A program made the translations under genes and the position numbers. This document shows positions 24,719 to 34,423 of a stretch of DNA of 64,000 bases, one piece after another. The number at the start of each line of letters is the position of its first letter. Within the stretch, counting starts at the first letter, position 1. The notes beneath the pieces were generated by a model. It saw only the letters and a program-made list of their open reading frames with translations, searched no databases and was not told the DNA's origin. Source of the DNA: Flavobacterium hankyongi (GTDB lineage: Bacteria; Bacteroidota; Bacteroidia; Flavobacteriales; Flavobacteriaceae); NCBI RefSeq assembly GCF_036840915.1, contig NZ_CP085725.1:930001-994000 (forward strand). The letters run 5' to 3'.

Positions 24719-25805
24719 ATTTGAATATCAATTTTATGATTCTATTTTTACCTGTTGCAACTGCTGTTTTTTCATCCACAAATCGAAAGGTTAATAAATC
24801 TTTATCTTCTGCAAGTTTTATCCAGTTCTCACCAAAATCACTAGAGTAAAAAATTCCGTTTGCACCTACTTCAACAATTCCTCTTCCTCCACTATTTGGT
24901 ACGTATTGGATACATGATGCATAACCAAAACCTTGATCATTGGAAACTATTTTCCAAGTTTTTCCACCATCATTTGTGATTGCTTTGTTTTGAGAATTCT
25001 GTAAAGGTTTTTCATAATCTCCGCCTGCAATAATTCCTATTGAATCATTATAAAAATCGGCACAAAATGCTCCAGTCATAGCTCCGCCTTGAATAATTGG
25101 TGTTTCATGGATTGTCCATTTCTCTCCTTTATTATCAGAAACAGCAACTCTTGATTTTTTACCCCCAGAAACCATAAAAATGGCATTATTTCTCAAAATT
25201 AAATTTGTGTTACTAGCCGCAAAAAAAGCTTCCCCTTCTTCGAATTTGGGCAAATTGTTACAGGAAACTTTTTTCCATGTTTTTCCACCATCAATAGTTT
25301 TTATAAAAGACGGACAATCCTCGGTTGGATCACCAATTGCAAATCCTTCTTTATCATTTAAGAATTGCATACTATCATAAAACACTTTGTCATGCTTTTC
25401 TTGATAAACCAACTGAATTTCTTTACTTTTCTTATTGATTCTGTATAACAATGCTGGATTAGCAACAGATAAAATAAAAATATCACTCGATGTTTGTGCA
25501 ATACTTCTAAATTCAATATTTAAGTTTTCTCTTTGAATTATACCACTATACTTTACATCTTTATTAGAAAGTAAAATCGAACCTATTTTTCCTTTATTTC
25601 CTGCATACCAAACTCTATTACTATCAATTATTATGGCCCTTGAACTGATTGCGTCGTTTAAAAGTGTATCTATAGTAACACTTGTAATTTTTTTATAGGT
25701 TGAAGTACTATCCTTTTTTGAGTCAAAATCTGATACTATTTTTTTATCAATAGAGCAAGAAAACATTAAAAATGAAGCAATTAAGAATAAAAAAGTATTT
25801 TTCAT
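24717..25805 (-). CDS. YCF48/sialidase-like beta-propeller lipoprotein
   Basis: A 362-residue protein with a lipobox at MFSCS (Cys about 17), so it is an exported lipoprotein. The rest is a beta-propeller with repeated blades: FIKTIDGGKTWKKVS, VSDNKGEKWTIHE, ITNDGGKTWKIVS and YSSDFGENWIKL, each carrying the S/TxDxGxxW Asp-box of BNR/YCF48 repeats. YCF48-type proteins help assemble photosystem II in cyanobacteria; in heterotrophs such propellers have no fixed role and are often annotated as oxidoreductase-like. The ATG at 25805 is preferred to the TTG at 25829, because it places the signal peptide at the N terminus. Confidence 0.82.
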   Translation of the reverse strand: MKNTFLFLIASFLMFSCSIDKKIVSDFDSKKDSTSTYKKITSVTIDTLLNDAISSRAIIIDSNRVWYAGNKGKIGSILLSNKDVKYSGIIQRENLNIEFRSIAQTSSDIFILSVANPALLYRINKKSKEIQLVYQEKHDKVFYDSMQFLNDKEGFAIGDPTEDCPSFIKTIDGGKTWKKVSCNNLPKFEEGEAFFAASNTNLILRNNAIFMVSGGKKSRVAVSDNKGEKWTIHETPIIQGGAMTGAFCADFYNDSIGIIAGGDYEKPLQNSQNKAITNDGGKTWKIVSNDQGFGYASCIQYVPNSGGRGIVEVGANGIFYSSDFGENWIKLAEDKDLLTFRFVDEKTAVATGKNRIIKLIFK

Positions 25806-25891
25806 TTCATGTAATTTACTAATTAACAATACATTGTAAAAATAGATTTATATTTTTTAATTAAAAATTAATAGGATAAATAATAATGTTA

Positions 25892-25899
25892 TAATTTTG
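25892..25899 (+). promoter_or_regulatory. Candidate -7 element (TAATTTTG) upstream of kup
   Basis: TAATTTTG matches TAnnTTTG and lies 20 bp before the kup ATG. No TTTG is seen 19 bp upstream. Confidence 0.4.
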
Positions 25900-25919
25900 G
25901 GCTTTTAAATTTAACATAA

Positions 25920-27905
25920 ATGAGTTCTTCAAGTCATCAGGATCTTCATAGTAAGTATTCTATAGCGGGAATTTTAATCACTTTAGGTATTATTTATGGA
26001 GATATAGGGACTTCGCCCTTGTATGTAATGAAGGCCATTATTGGTACACATGGAATCGACAGGGATGTAGTTTTAGGCGGAATTTCGGCCATTCTCTGGA
26101 CATTAACTTTACAAACTACTTTAAAATATGTTTTTATGACACTTTCAGCCGATAATAATGGCGAAGGTGGAATTTTTGCATTGTATGCCCTTGTAAAAAG
26201 GACTAAAGTAAAATGGTTAATAATCCCTGCGATTATAGGAGGTAGTGCCTTACTAGCCGATGGAATTATCACCCCCCCCATTTCGGTTTCTTCAGCAGTT
26301 GAAGGAGTGAAAATTTATTTTCCAGAATTAGACACTGTACCAATTGTTATTGCAATTCTTTGTATTTTATTTATTATCCAGCAATTCGGAACGAGTCTAG
26401 TAGGAAAGTTTTTTGCGCCTATGATGATGATTTGGTTTGGAATGTTAGCAGTATTAGGAATAATACAAATTTCTCACAATACTGATGTTTTATGTGCTGT
26501 TAATCCTTACTATGCATATCATTTATTAAGTATTCACCCAGAAGGATTTTATGTTTTAGGTTTTGTATTCTTATGTACAACTGGTGCTGAGGCATTATAC
26601 TCAGACATGGGTCACTGTGGTAGAAAAAATATCAGAATTAGCTGGGTGTTCGTTAAACTAGCTTTACTTCTAAATTATTTTGGACAAGGAGCCTTTTTAA
26701 TTAAACATCAAGGTGAAACATTAAAAAGCATCGATGCCAATAATGGAAATCCATTTTATTTGATTATGGCCGATTGGTTTCAACCATTTGGAATTGTTAT
26801 CGCAACAATGGCTGCTGTAATAGCGTCTCAGGCTTTAATTTCTGGATCGTTTACACTTATCAATGAAGCCATGAGATTAAATTTCTGGCCAAAAGTTAAA
26901 ATTAAATATCCTACTGAACTTAAAGGACAATTATACATACCTTCTATTAACTGGTTACTTTTAGCAGGTTGTATAGGAATTGTATTGTATTTTAAAGAGT
27001 CTGGAAAGATGGAAGCTGCCTATGGTTTAGCTATTGTACTTTGTATGATTATGACCACATTATTATTAATGTATTACATGATCATAAAAAGAGTCGCAGT
27101 TTATATAATTATTCCAATCATTTTAGTCTACTTAACCATTGAATTTAGCTTCTTAATTGCTTGTTTAGATAAATTCCCTCATGGTGGTTATGTTACTATT
27201 ATCATTGCTGCTGTATTGGTTTTTATAATGACTATTTGGCATACCGCTAAGAAAATCAGTAAAAACTACACTAAGATTGTAAAAATCGACAATTACAAAA
27301 AAGTGTTAGCTGAATTAAGTGTCGATTTATCAATTCCTAAATATGCTACACACTTGGTATATATGACCAATGCAAACAGAGTTGATGAAATTGAAGAAAA
27401 AGTAATGTATTCTATTTTACAAAAGAGACCAAAACGTGCAGATATGTATTGGTTTATTCACGTAAATGTAACCGCAGAGCCTTACAATAAAGAATACAAA
27501 GTAACTGAAATTATTAAAGACGATTTATATCGTATTGACTTTAACTTAGGATTTAGAGAGCCAACAAAAATCAACCTAATGTTTAAAGAAGTAATTAAAG
27601 ATATGGTTGCTAATGGAGAAGTTGATATTACCAGCCGTTACGAATCATTACATAAAAATAATATTATTGGTGATTTTAAATTCGTTCTATCTGAAAAATT
27701 CCTATCTAACGACAGTTTTATGCATTTCTATGAAAAAGTAGTGATGAATACCTACTTCTTCTTAAAGAACTTCTCATTATCTGAAGAAAAAGCTTTTGGA
27801 CTTGATAGTAGCTCAGTAAAAATAGAGAAATTCCCTATGGTACTACATGCCCCTGAGAAAATAGTGATGACAAGAATTTATAAAGAGAAAAAAGAAAGAG
27901 AATAA
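25920..27905 (+). CDS. kup: KUP/HAK/KT-family potassium transporter
   Basis: A 661-residue transporter with about 12 membrane helices in the first 455 residues and a 200-residue soluble C terminus. The family signature GIIYGDIGTSPLYVMKAI is at residues 18-35, then NNGEGGIFALYALV and ADGIITPPISVSSAVEG. It takes up K+ together with H+. The C-terminal domain (RADMYWFIHVNVT, VDITSRYESLHKNN) follows the usual pattern. Its stop codon is directly followed by the bestrophin start, which links K+ uptake with an anion or chloride channel gene. Confidence 0.94.
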   Translation: MSSSSHQDLHSKYSIAGILITLGIIYGDIGTSPLYVMKAIIGTHGIDRDVVLGGISAILWTLTLQTTLKYVFMTLSADNNGEGGIFALYALVKRTKVKWLIIPAIIGGSALLADGIITPPISVSSAVEGVKIYFPELDTVPIVIAILCILFIIQQFGTSLVGKFFAPMMMIWFGMLAVLGIIQISHNTDVLCAVNPYYAYHLLSIHPEGFYVLGFVFLCTTGAEALYSDMGHCGRKNIRISWVFVKLALLLNYFGQGAFLIKHQGETLKSIDANNGNPFYLIMADWFQPFGIVIATMAAVIASQALISGSFTLINEAMRLNFWPKVKIKYPTELKGQLYIPSINWLLLAGCIGIVLYFKESGKMEAAYGLAIVLCMIMTTLLLMYYMIIKRVAVYIIIPIILVYLTIEFSFLIACLDKFPHGGYVTIIIAAVLVFIMTIWHTAKKISKNYTKIVKIDNYKKVLAELSVDLSIPKYATHLVYMTNANRVDEIEEKVMYSILQKRPKRADMYWFIHVNVTAEPYNKEYKVTEIIKDDLYRIDFNLGFREPTKINLMFKEVIKDMVANGEVDITSRYESLHKNNIIGDFKFVLSEKFLSNDSFMHFYEKVVMNTYFFLKNFSLSEEKAFGLDSSSVKIEKFPMVLHAPEKIVMTRIYKEKKERE

Positions 27906-28769
27906 ATGATTTCATACAATCCCAAAGACTGGTTTGGCTTTATTTTCAAATTCCACAAAGCAGATACTTTTAGAGAACTACTTCCTCTAATAATTGGGAT
28001 TGGAATTTATTCTACTATCGTTTCATATTTAGAATTACATTATTTAAACTTATCACATAAAGATTATGTAAAAAACATAACCCTAATGCATAGCTTGTTA
28101 GGGTTTGTTATATCACTACTTCTTGTTTTTAGAACAAATACAGCATACGACCGCTGGTGGGAAGGAAGAAGACAATGGGGTTCTTTAGTAAATAATAGCC
28201 GAAATTTAGCAGTCAAACTCTCAGCAATTTTAACTGAAAAAGAAGATAAGATTTTCTTCAAAAAAGCCATCCCAAACTTTGCTCAAACATTGAACTTACA
28301 TCTTAAAGATGAAAAAATTAGTCATGAACTTTTTGAAGAATACAATATCAATGTTTCACATAAAAAACACAAGCCTAATCAATTGGTCAAATTAATGTCT
28401 AAAAAACTTTTTGAATTAAAGAGACAAAATAAGCTTACAGAAGAAAACCTACTATTTATAAATCCAGAGCTAACTTCTTTCTTAGATATTTGTGGAGCAT
28501 GTGAAAGAATTAAAAATACACCTATACCCTTTTCCTATAGTGTTTTCTTAAAAAAATTCATCTTTTTTTACGTTATGACACTCCCATTTGGATATGTTTT
28601 TAGTTTGGGTTATTACACTATTCCTGTAGTGATTTTTATATTTTATGTTTTAGCTAGTCTTGAACTAATTGCCGAAGAAATTGAAGATCCTTTTGGTAAT
28701 GATGAAAATGATTTGCCAACAGCGCAAATAGCAGAAAATATCAAAAAGAATATCGACGAAATTCTTTAA
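27906..28769 (+). CDS. Bestrophin-family ion channel
   Basis: A 287-residue membrane protein of the bestrophin/UPF0187 family. RTNTAYDRWWEGRRQWGSLV (about residues 77-96) is the family signature; transmembrane segments are near residues 25-45, 55-75, 213-232 and 236-256. Bacterial homologues are pentameric channels, sodium-selective in the one studied structurally (KpBest). It starts at the base after the kup stop, so the two are translationally linked and may adjust membrane potential together. Confidence 0.88.
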   Translation: MISYNPKDWFGFIFKFHKADTFRELLPLIIGIGIYSTIVSYLELHYLNLSHKDYVKNITLMHSLLGFVISLLLVFRTNTAYDRWWEGRRQWGSLVNNSRNLAVKLSAILTEKEDKIFFKKAIPNFAQTLNLHLKDEKISHELFEEYNINVSHKKHKPNQLVKLMSKKLFELKRQNKLTEENLLFINPELTSFLDICGACERIKNTPIPFSYSVFLKKFIFFYVMTLPFGYVFSLGYYTIPVVIFIFYVLASLELIAEEIEDPFGNDENDLPTAQIAENIKKNIDEIL

Positions 28770-28820
28770 AATAACTATAAAAATCTTACATTGCAATTGA
28801 TATAAAAAAGCAATGAAGCC

Positions 28821-31646
28821 TTGAGATTTTTAACGAAAATACTTTTATTTAGTTTCTTTTTAATTTTAACAGAAACATATAGTCAACAAAAAATCAGACT
28901 ATCTGTAAAAGTTGATTCTACAAGCTCTATTTTAAAAGTCAATCAAACAGTCATTTTTACAAATTCTTCTCAAAAATCTTTATCAGAAATTATTGTAAAC
29001 GACTGGAATCAAGCCTATTCGAACAGAAAAACAAATTTAGGCAAAAGACTGTCAGATGAGTATGTTCGTAGTTTCCATTTATCAAGAGAGAGAGAAAGAG
29101 GTAATACAACCATAAACTCAGTTACTGTTAACGAAACAATTTCTACTTGGGAACGTCTAGAAAATAAAACTGACTTAATTAGCATCAAACTTGACAAGAA
29201 ACTTTTACCTGGAGAGTCAATTAATATTGAATTTGATTATATTCTAAAAATCCCAGAAGATAAATTCACAAGATACGGTTACAACAAGGGCAATTTTTAT
29301 TTAAAAGATTTCTTTTTAAACATTGCTCGTTTAAATGATAACGGAAAATTTGTTGAATACAGTAACGAAAATATTGATGATTCTTCAAATGAAATTATTG
29401 ATTTTATTGCAGCCGAATTTACTATCCCAAAAAAATATTCTATAGCTTCAAATTTGATTCAAAAAAATGAAGAGATAAACTCAGTAAAAACAATCACATT
29501 TGAAGGTTCAAATATAACCGACTACACTTTTGCAATAGAACCAAAAAACACTTTTGAGAGCTATTCAAATGATACAATGCAGATTGAAACAAACTTAAGA
29601 GTCAATAAAGTAACAGAAATTCAAAAAGCAATTATTATTGATAAAGTTATAAAATTCATTGAAGGATATTTAGGTAATTCTCAAAATTCCAAAATAATGG
29701 TTTCCCAAATCGATTATGATAGAAATCCGTTATATGGTTTGAATCAATTACCTAGTTTTTTGAGCCCATTTCCAAATTCATTCTTATATGAACTTGAATT
29801 CCTTAAAGCTTATTCAAATAATTTTCTGAAGCAAAATTTAAAAATTGATTACAGAAAAGATCATTATGTTATTGATGCAATTCAAACTTATCTTTTGATT
29901 GATTATATCAATGAGTTTTATCCTGATTTAGATTTAATAGGCAACATTGGAAAAATAAGACTCTTAAAAGGATTTCAACTATCAAAAGCAAAATTCAACA
30001 AACAATACGAAATAGTTTATTTACTGACTGCTAGGAAAAATTTAGATCAAAATCTTGACGAATCAAAAGAGAATTTAATAAAATTTAACGAACGTATTTC
30101 CAGTAAATACAAAGCTGGTTTAAGTTTTCAGTATCTCAATAAATATCTCGGAGAAAATATAGTTGTGAATTCTTTCAAAGAATTTACTCAATCAAACATT
30201 AACAAAAAAACAACTTCAAATCAATTTGAAGAAATTATTCTGAAAAATGCAAAACAAGATGTTAATTGGTTCTTCAACAATATAATTAAGTCAAAAACAT
30301 CTGTTAATTATGGATTTGGTAAATCGGAAAAATTAAATGACTCAATTAAAATACAAATTGTAAATAAGAGCAAGAATGATGTGCCTATAACCTTATCTGG
30401 ATTCAAAAAAAGAAAGTTAGTCTTTGAAAAATGGTTACCAAATATTAAAACTGATTCTACGCTTATATTCAATAAAAACGAAATAGATAAACTTGTAATC
30501 AATAATGACAATAGTTTACTTGAAATTAACAATCGTAATAATTTAAAATCGTTAAAAGGGCCTTTTTCATTAAACAGACCATTAAAATTTACCTTAATAA
30601 AAGACATAGAAAACAGAAATTACAGTCAGATTTTCTATTATCCAGAAATTGCATACAATGTTTACGATGGAGCAATTTTATCTTTAAAATTCAATAATCG
30701 TTCATTGATCGAGAAACCTTTTTCTATTGATTTAGCACCAAGTTTTTCTACAAGAACAAGCTCTTTAACTGGTGATGCCTCAGTTGGATACACACAACAA
30801 AGACCTAATTCTAAATTATATCAAATTAGATATTCATTGAGTGGATCCTATTTTCATTATGTTCAAGATGCAACTTATTTAAGATTAAATCCTTTTATTA
30901 GTTTTAGATTTAGAGATCCTGATTTAAGAAAAAATTTCAGACACACAATCACTTTGAGACAAGTTGTTGTAAACAAAGAACCTAACCCTTTAAAAATTAT
31001 CGAAACAACACCTTTAAATTATTCAGTATTTGATGTACGCTACGGTTTTGGAAACAATGAAACCGCTAAATCTTATGGACTATCTTCAAATGTTCAACTT
31101 TCAGGTAAGTTTGGAAAATTTATCATTGAAGGCGGATATAGCAAATTATTTGAAAGTAATTACCAAATAGGAGTTAGAGTTTATGCAGGTACCTTTATGT
31201 ATAAAAAAACAGACACTGATTACTTCAATTTTGGCTTAGACAGACCTAAAGACTATTTGTTTGATTATAACTTTTACGGAAGATCAGAAACATCAGGATT
31301 ATTTAGCCAACAAATCATAATAGCTGAAGGTGGTTTTAAATCAAAATTTGTTAATCCATATGCTAATCAGTGGCTAACAAGCTTAAATGTTACTTCGTCA
31401 GTATGGAAATCAATTCAATTGTATGGTGATGCTGGATTGTATAAAAACAAAGGCTTTGATTCAAAATTTGTTTATGATAGTGGTGTTCAAGTAAATTTAG
31501 TACCAGGTTACTTCGAATTATTTTTTCCTGTTTATTCAAGTAATGGTTTCGAATTAGGTCAAAAAAACTATCAAGAAAAAATACGTTTTACTGTCACTTT
31601 GAGCCCTAGAACATTAATTAGCCTTTTTACTAGAAAATGGTTTTAA
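28821..31646 (+). CDS. Degenerate M1-peptidase-like protein with C-terminal outer-membrane beta-barrel
   Basis: A 941-residue exported protein (signal peptide 1-21, ending TETYSQQ). Residues about 25-240 look like the N-terminal beta domain of M1 aminopeptidases. The region that should hold the zinc site has YELEFLKAYSNNF (323-335) in place of HELAHxWFGN and AIQTYLLIDY (353-362) in place of the EGFATY segment, so both histidines and the glutamate ligand are lost. From about residue 590 to the end alternate-residue hydrophobic strands suggest an outer-membrane barrel, closing with an aromatic terminus (TRKWF). The start is TTG at 28821; an ATG at 28814 runs into a stop after three codons. The function is unknown; it is not a working peptidase by sequence. 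Confidence 0.7.
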   Translation: MRFLTKILLFSFFLILTETYSQQKIRLSVKVDSTSSILKVNQTVIFTNSSQKSLSEIIVNDWNQAYSNRKTNLGKRLSDEYVRSFHLSRERERGNTTINSVTVNETISTWERLENKTDLISIKLDKKLLPGESINIEFDYILKIPEDKFTRYGYNKGNFYLKDFFLNIARLNDNGKFVEYSNENIDDSSNEIIDFIAAEFTIPKKYSIASNLIQKNEEINSVKTITFEGSNITDYTFAIEPKNTFESYSNDTMQIETNLRVNKVTEIQKAIIIDKVIKFIEGYLGNSQNSKIMVSQIDYDRNPLYGLNQLPSFLSPFPNSFLYELEFLKAYSNNFLKQNLKIDYRKDHYVIDAIQTYLLIDYINEFYPDLDLIGNIGKIRLLKGFQLSKAKFNKQYEIVYLLTARKNLDQNLDESKENLIKFNERISSKYKAGLSFQYLNKYLGENIVVNSFKEFTQSNINKKTTSNQFEEIILKNAKQDVNWFFNNIIKSKTSVNYGFGKSEKLNDSIKIQIVNKSKNDVPITLSGFKKRKLVFEKWLPNIKTDSTLIFNKNEIDKLVINNDNSLLEINNRNNLKSLKGPFSLNRPLKFTLIKDIENRNYSQIFYYPEIAYNVYDGAILSLKFNNRSLIEKPFSIDLAPSFSTRTSSLTGDASVGYTQQRPNSKLYQIRYSLSGSYFHYVQDATYLRLNPFISFRFRDPDLRKNFRHTITLRQVVVNKEPNPLKIIETTPLNYSVFDVRYGFGNNETAKSYGLSSNVQLSGKFGKFIIEGGYSKLFESNYQIGVRVYAGTFMYKKTDTDYFNFGLDRPKDYLFDYNFYGRSETSGLFSQQIIIAEGGFKSKFVNPYANQWLTSLNVTSSVWKSIQLYGDAGLYKNKGFDSKFVYDSGVQVNLVPGYFELFFPVYSSNGFELGQKNYQEKIRFTVTLSPRTLISLFTRKWF

Positions 31647-31799
31647 TAATCAGAAAAAAAGTATTTTAATTAATTATTATTCATAAAAAGAAGATTTTAA
31701 ATAAATTATATTTATTTTAAAAGCATTTTTTAACTTTTAAAATACAAAAAGTATAATTAATATTTTCTCATCAAAATTAGAATATATCGTGTTTTTGTT

Positions 31800-31807
31800 T
31801 AAATTTG
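31800..31807 (+). promoter_or_regulatory. Candidate -7 element (TAAATTTG) of the E1 gene
   Basis: TAAATTTG matches TAnnTTTG, 21 bp before the ATG at 31829. No good -33 TTTG is present. Confidence 0.4.
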
Positions 31808-31828
31808 TCATCGTTACAAGTACACATT

Positions 31829-34231
31829 ATGATACAAGTGGAAGATAAAAAAGAATTGACTTTTGAAGATTTTAAAACAGAAGTTTTAAACGATTATAAA
31901 ATTGCACGCACAAGCCGTGAATGCAGTCTTCTTGGAAGAAAAGAAGTACTTACTGGAAAAGCTAAATTTGGAATTTTTGGAGACGGAAAAGAAGTCCCTC
32001 AATTAGCCTTAGCCAAAGCGTTTCAAAACGGTGATTTTCGTTCGGGATACTATCGTGATCAAACTTTTATGATGGCCATTGGAGCCATGACGATAGAACA
32101 GTTTTTTGCAGGATTATACGGGCATACCGACCTCGATTTCGATCCTATGAGTGCTGGTCGTCAAATGGGTGGACACTTTGCTACTCATTCACTTGACGAA
32201 AACGGAAACTGGAAAAATCTAACACAACAAAAAAACTCAAGTGCCGACATCTCTCCTACAGCAGGTCAAATGCCACGTTTATTAGGTTTAGCTCAAGCCT
32301 CTAAAATGTACAGAAATGTTGAAGGTATCAACCAAACTAACTTTTCTGAAAAAGGAAACGAAGTCGCTTGGGGAACGATCGGTAATGCCTCCACTTCTGA
32401 AGGATTATTCTTTGAAACCATAAACGCTGCTGGTGTTTTACAAGTGCCAATGGTCATGAGCGTTTGGGATGATGAGTATGGTATTTCCGTTCATGCCCGT
32501 TACCAAACCACCAAAGAAAATATATCGGAGATTTTAAAAGGTTTCCAACGTGATGAGGATAACAACGGTTATGAAATACTTAAAGTAAAAGGTTGGGACT
32601 ACCCTGCATTAGTAGAGACATACCAAAAAGCGTCTACCATTGCAAGAGAAGAGCATGTGCCTGTTCTAATTCACGTTGATGAATTAACACAACCTCAAGG
32701 ACATTCCACTTCAGGCTCACATGAGCGTTACAAAAATGCTGAACGTTTAGCATGGGAAGCTGAATTTGACTGTTTAGCACAAATGCGTAAATGGTTATTG
32801 GAGAATAATTTAGCAACTGTTGAAGAATTAGAAGAAATCGATACTCAAGCTAAAAAAGATGTTTTAGAAGGAAAAAAAGTGGCTTGGACAAACTTTACCA
32901 ACCCTATTAAAGCAGAAAGAGACGAATTGGTTGCTGTTTTAAACTCAGTGGCTTCATCTTCAGAAAATAAAATATTCATTGAAAAATATGCTGCTGATTT
33001 AGCCGCAATCAAAGAACCGATTCGCAAAGACTTAATTACCCTAGCCCGTAAAGTTTTACGCATGGTAATTAAAGAGAACGGAAAAGCACAACTAGCTTCA
33101 TGGATTACTTCCTATAACAAAAAAATCCAACCTAAATTCAGTTCACATTTACTCTCACAGTCTGATAAGAATGTATTTTCAATAAATGAAGTACTACCTA
33201 CTTATGATGAATCTGCTGAAGAGGTAGATGCCCGTTTAGTATTGAGAGATAACTTTGATGCTATTTTCTCTAAATATCCAGAAGCCTTAATTTTTGGTGA
33301 AGATTCCGGAAACATTGGTGACGTAAACCAAGGATTAGAAGGAATGCAAGAAAAATATGGAGAATTACGAGTTTCCGATGCCGGTATTCGTGAAGCAACC
33401 ATTCTTGGTCAAGGAATTGGTATGGCGATGCGTGGTTTACGCCCTATTGCAGAAATCCAATACTTAGACTATTTATTATATGCTATTCAAATCATGAGCG
33501 ATGATTTAGCTACACTACAATATAGAACTGCTGGACGTCAAAAAGCACCATTAATCATTCGTACTCGCGGACACCGTTTAGAGGGAATTTGGCATTCTGG
33601 TTCACCAATGGGAATGATTATTAATGCTATTCGTGGTATTCATGTTTTAGTTCCACGAAATATGACTAAAGCAGCTGGTTTCTATAATACTTTATTGCAA
33701 ACAGATGAGCCTGCATTGGTTGTAGAATGTTTGAATGGGTATCGTTTAAAAGAAAAAATGCCAACCAATCTTGGAGAATTCAAAACGCCTATTGGAGTTG
33801 TAGAAACCATCAAAGAAGGTGCAGATATTACTTTAGTTTCTTACGGTTCCACTTTACGCTTAGTAGAGCAAGCTGCAAAAGAATTACTTGAAGTAGGTAT
33901 TGATGCTGAAATTATTGACACTCAATCATTATTACCTTTTGACATCAATCACGATATTGTAAAGTCATTAGCCAAAACGAATCGCTTATTAGTGATTGAT
34001 GAAGATGTCCCTGGAGGCGCTTCAGCTTTCATTTTACAACAAATTCTAGATGAACAAAAGGGATATAAACATCTTGACAGTCAACCAGAAACTTTAGCAG
34101 CAAAGGCACACCGCCCTGCATATGGTACCGATGGGGATTATTTTTCTAAACCTTCAGTAGAAGATATTTACGAAAAAGTTTATGAAATGATGCACGAAAG
34201 TAATCCAGCTAAATATCCAAGTTTATACTAA
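31829..34231 (+). CDS. Fused E1 alpha/beta of a 2-oxoacid (branched-chain type) dehydrogenase
   Basis: An 800-residue thiamine diphosphate enzyme in which E1-alpha (about residues 1-380) and E1-beta (about 460-800) are one chain. The alpha half has RSGYYRDQTFMMAIGAM and GNASTSEGLFFETINAAG; the beta half has FGEDSGNIGDVNQGL, RVSDAGIREATILGQGIGMA and DEDVPGGASAFILQ. It decarboxylates 2-oxoacids, probably branched-chain ones (isovalerate series), and passes the acyl group to an E2 lipoyl enzyme not in this window. The ThDP motif, usually GDG...NN, reads GNA...DD. The ATG at 31829 is chosen over a TTG at 31805 that lies within the -7 element. Confidence 0.88.
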   Translation: MIQVEDKKELTFEDFKTEVLNDYKIARTSRECSLLGRKEVLTGKAKFGIFGDGKEVPQLALAKAFQNGDFRSGYYRDQTFMMAIGAMTIEQFFAGLYGHTDLDFDPMSAGRQMGGHFATHSLDENGNWKNLTQQKNSSADISPTAGQMPRLLGLAQASKMYRNVEGINQTNFSEKGNEVAWGTIGNASTSEGLFFETINAAGVLQVPMVMSVWDDEYGISVHARYQTTKENISEILKGFQRDEDNNGYEILKVKGWDYPALVETYQKASTIAREEHVPVLIHVDELTQPQGHSTSGSHERYKNAERLAWEAEFDCLAQMRKWLLENNLATVEELEEIDTQAKKDVLEGKKVAWTNFTNPIKAERDELVAVLNSVASSSENKIFIEKYAADLAAIKEPIRKDLITLARKVLRMVIKENGKAQLASWITSYNKKIQPKFSSHLLSQSDKNVFSINEVLPTYDESAEEVDARLVLRDNFDAIFSKYPEALIFGEDSGNIGDVNQGLEGMQEKYGELRVSDAGIREATILGQGIGMAMRGLRPIAEIQYLDYLLYAIQIMSDDLATLQYRTAGRQKAPLIIRTRGHRLEGIWHSGSPMGMIINAIRGIHVLVPRNMTKAAGFYNTLLQTDEPALVVECLNGYRLKEKMPTNLGEFKTPIGVVETIKEGADITLVSYGSTLRLVEQAAKELLEVGIDAEIIDTQSLLPFDINHDIVKSLAKTNRLLVIDEDVPGGASAFILQQILDEQKGYKHLDSQPETLAAKAHRPAYGTDGDYFSKPSVEDIYEKVYEMMHESNPAKYPSLY

Positions 34232-34253
34232 ACTAAAATTTTTATTATATCAT

Positions 34254-34283
34254 AGTCCTATACCCTCGTATAGGACTTTTTTT
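34254..34283 (+). terminator. Intrinsic terminator after the E1 gene
   Basis: AGTCCTATA, 6-nt loop, TATAGGACT, then T7. Confidence 0.9.
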
Positions 34284-34303
34284 ATGTCTTTTTTTAACAA
34301 AAA

Positions 34304-34320
34304 TTACGGAAAAACCGTAA
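34304..34320. repeat. Short inverted repeat TTACGG-A5-CCGTAA
   Basis: A 6-bp perfect inverted repeat around AAAAA, 104 bp before the GTG start of the PAS kinase. It has no T-tract and could be an operator for the kinase/regulator pair. Evidence is symmetry and position only. Confidence 0.4.
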
Positions 34321-34423
34321 AACAACTTACCTGCAAAGTATTAATTTTAGGTGACGAGTTTTCTGTCTCTAATTAAAATAGAAAAACTTTATTACTTCAT
34401 AATGGCATCTAAAAATAATAAAC

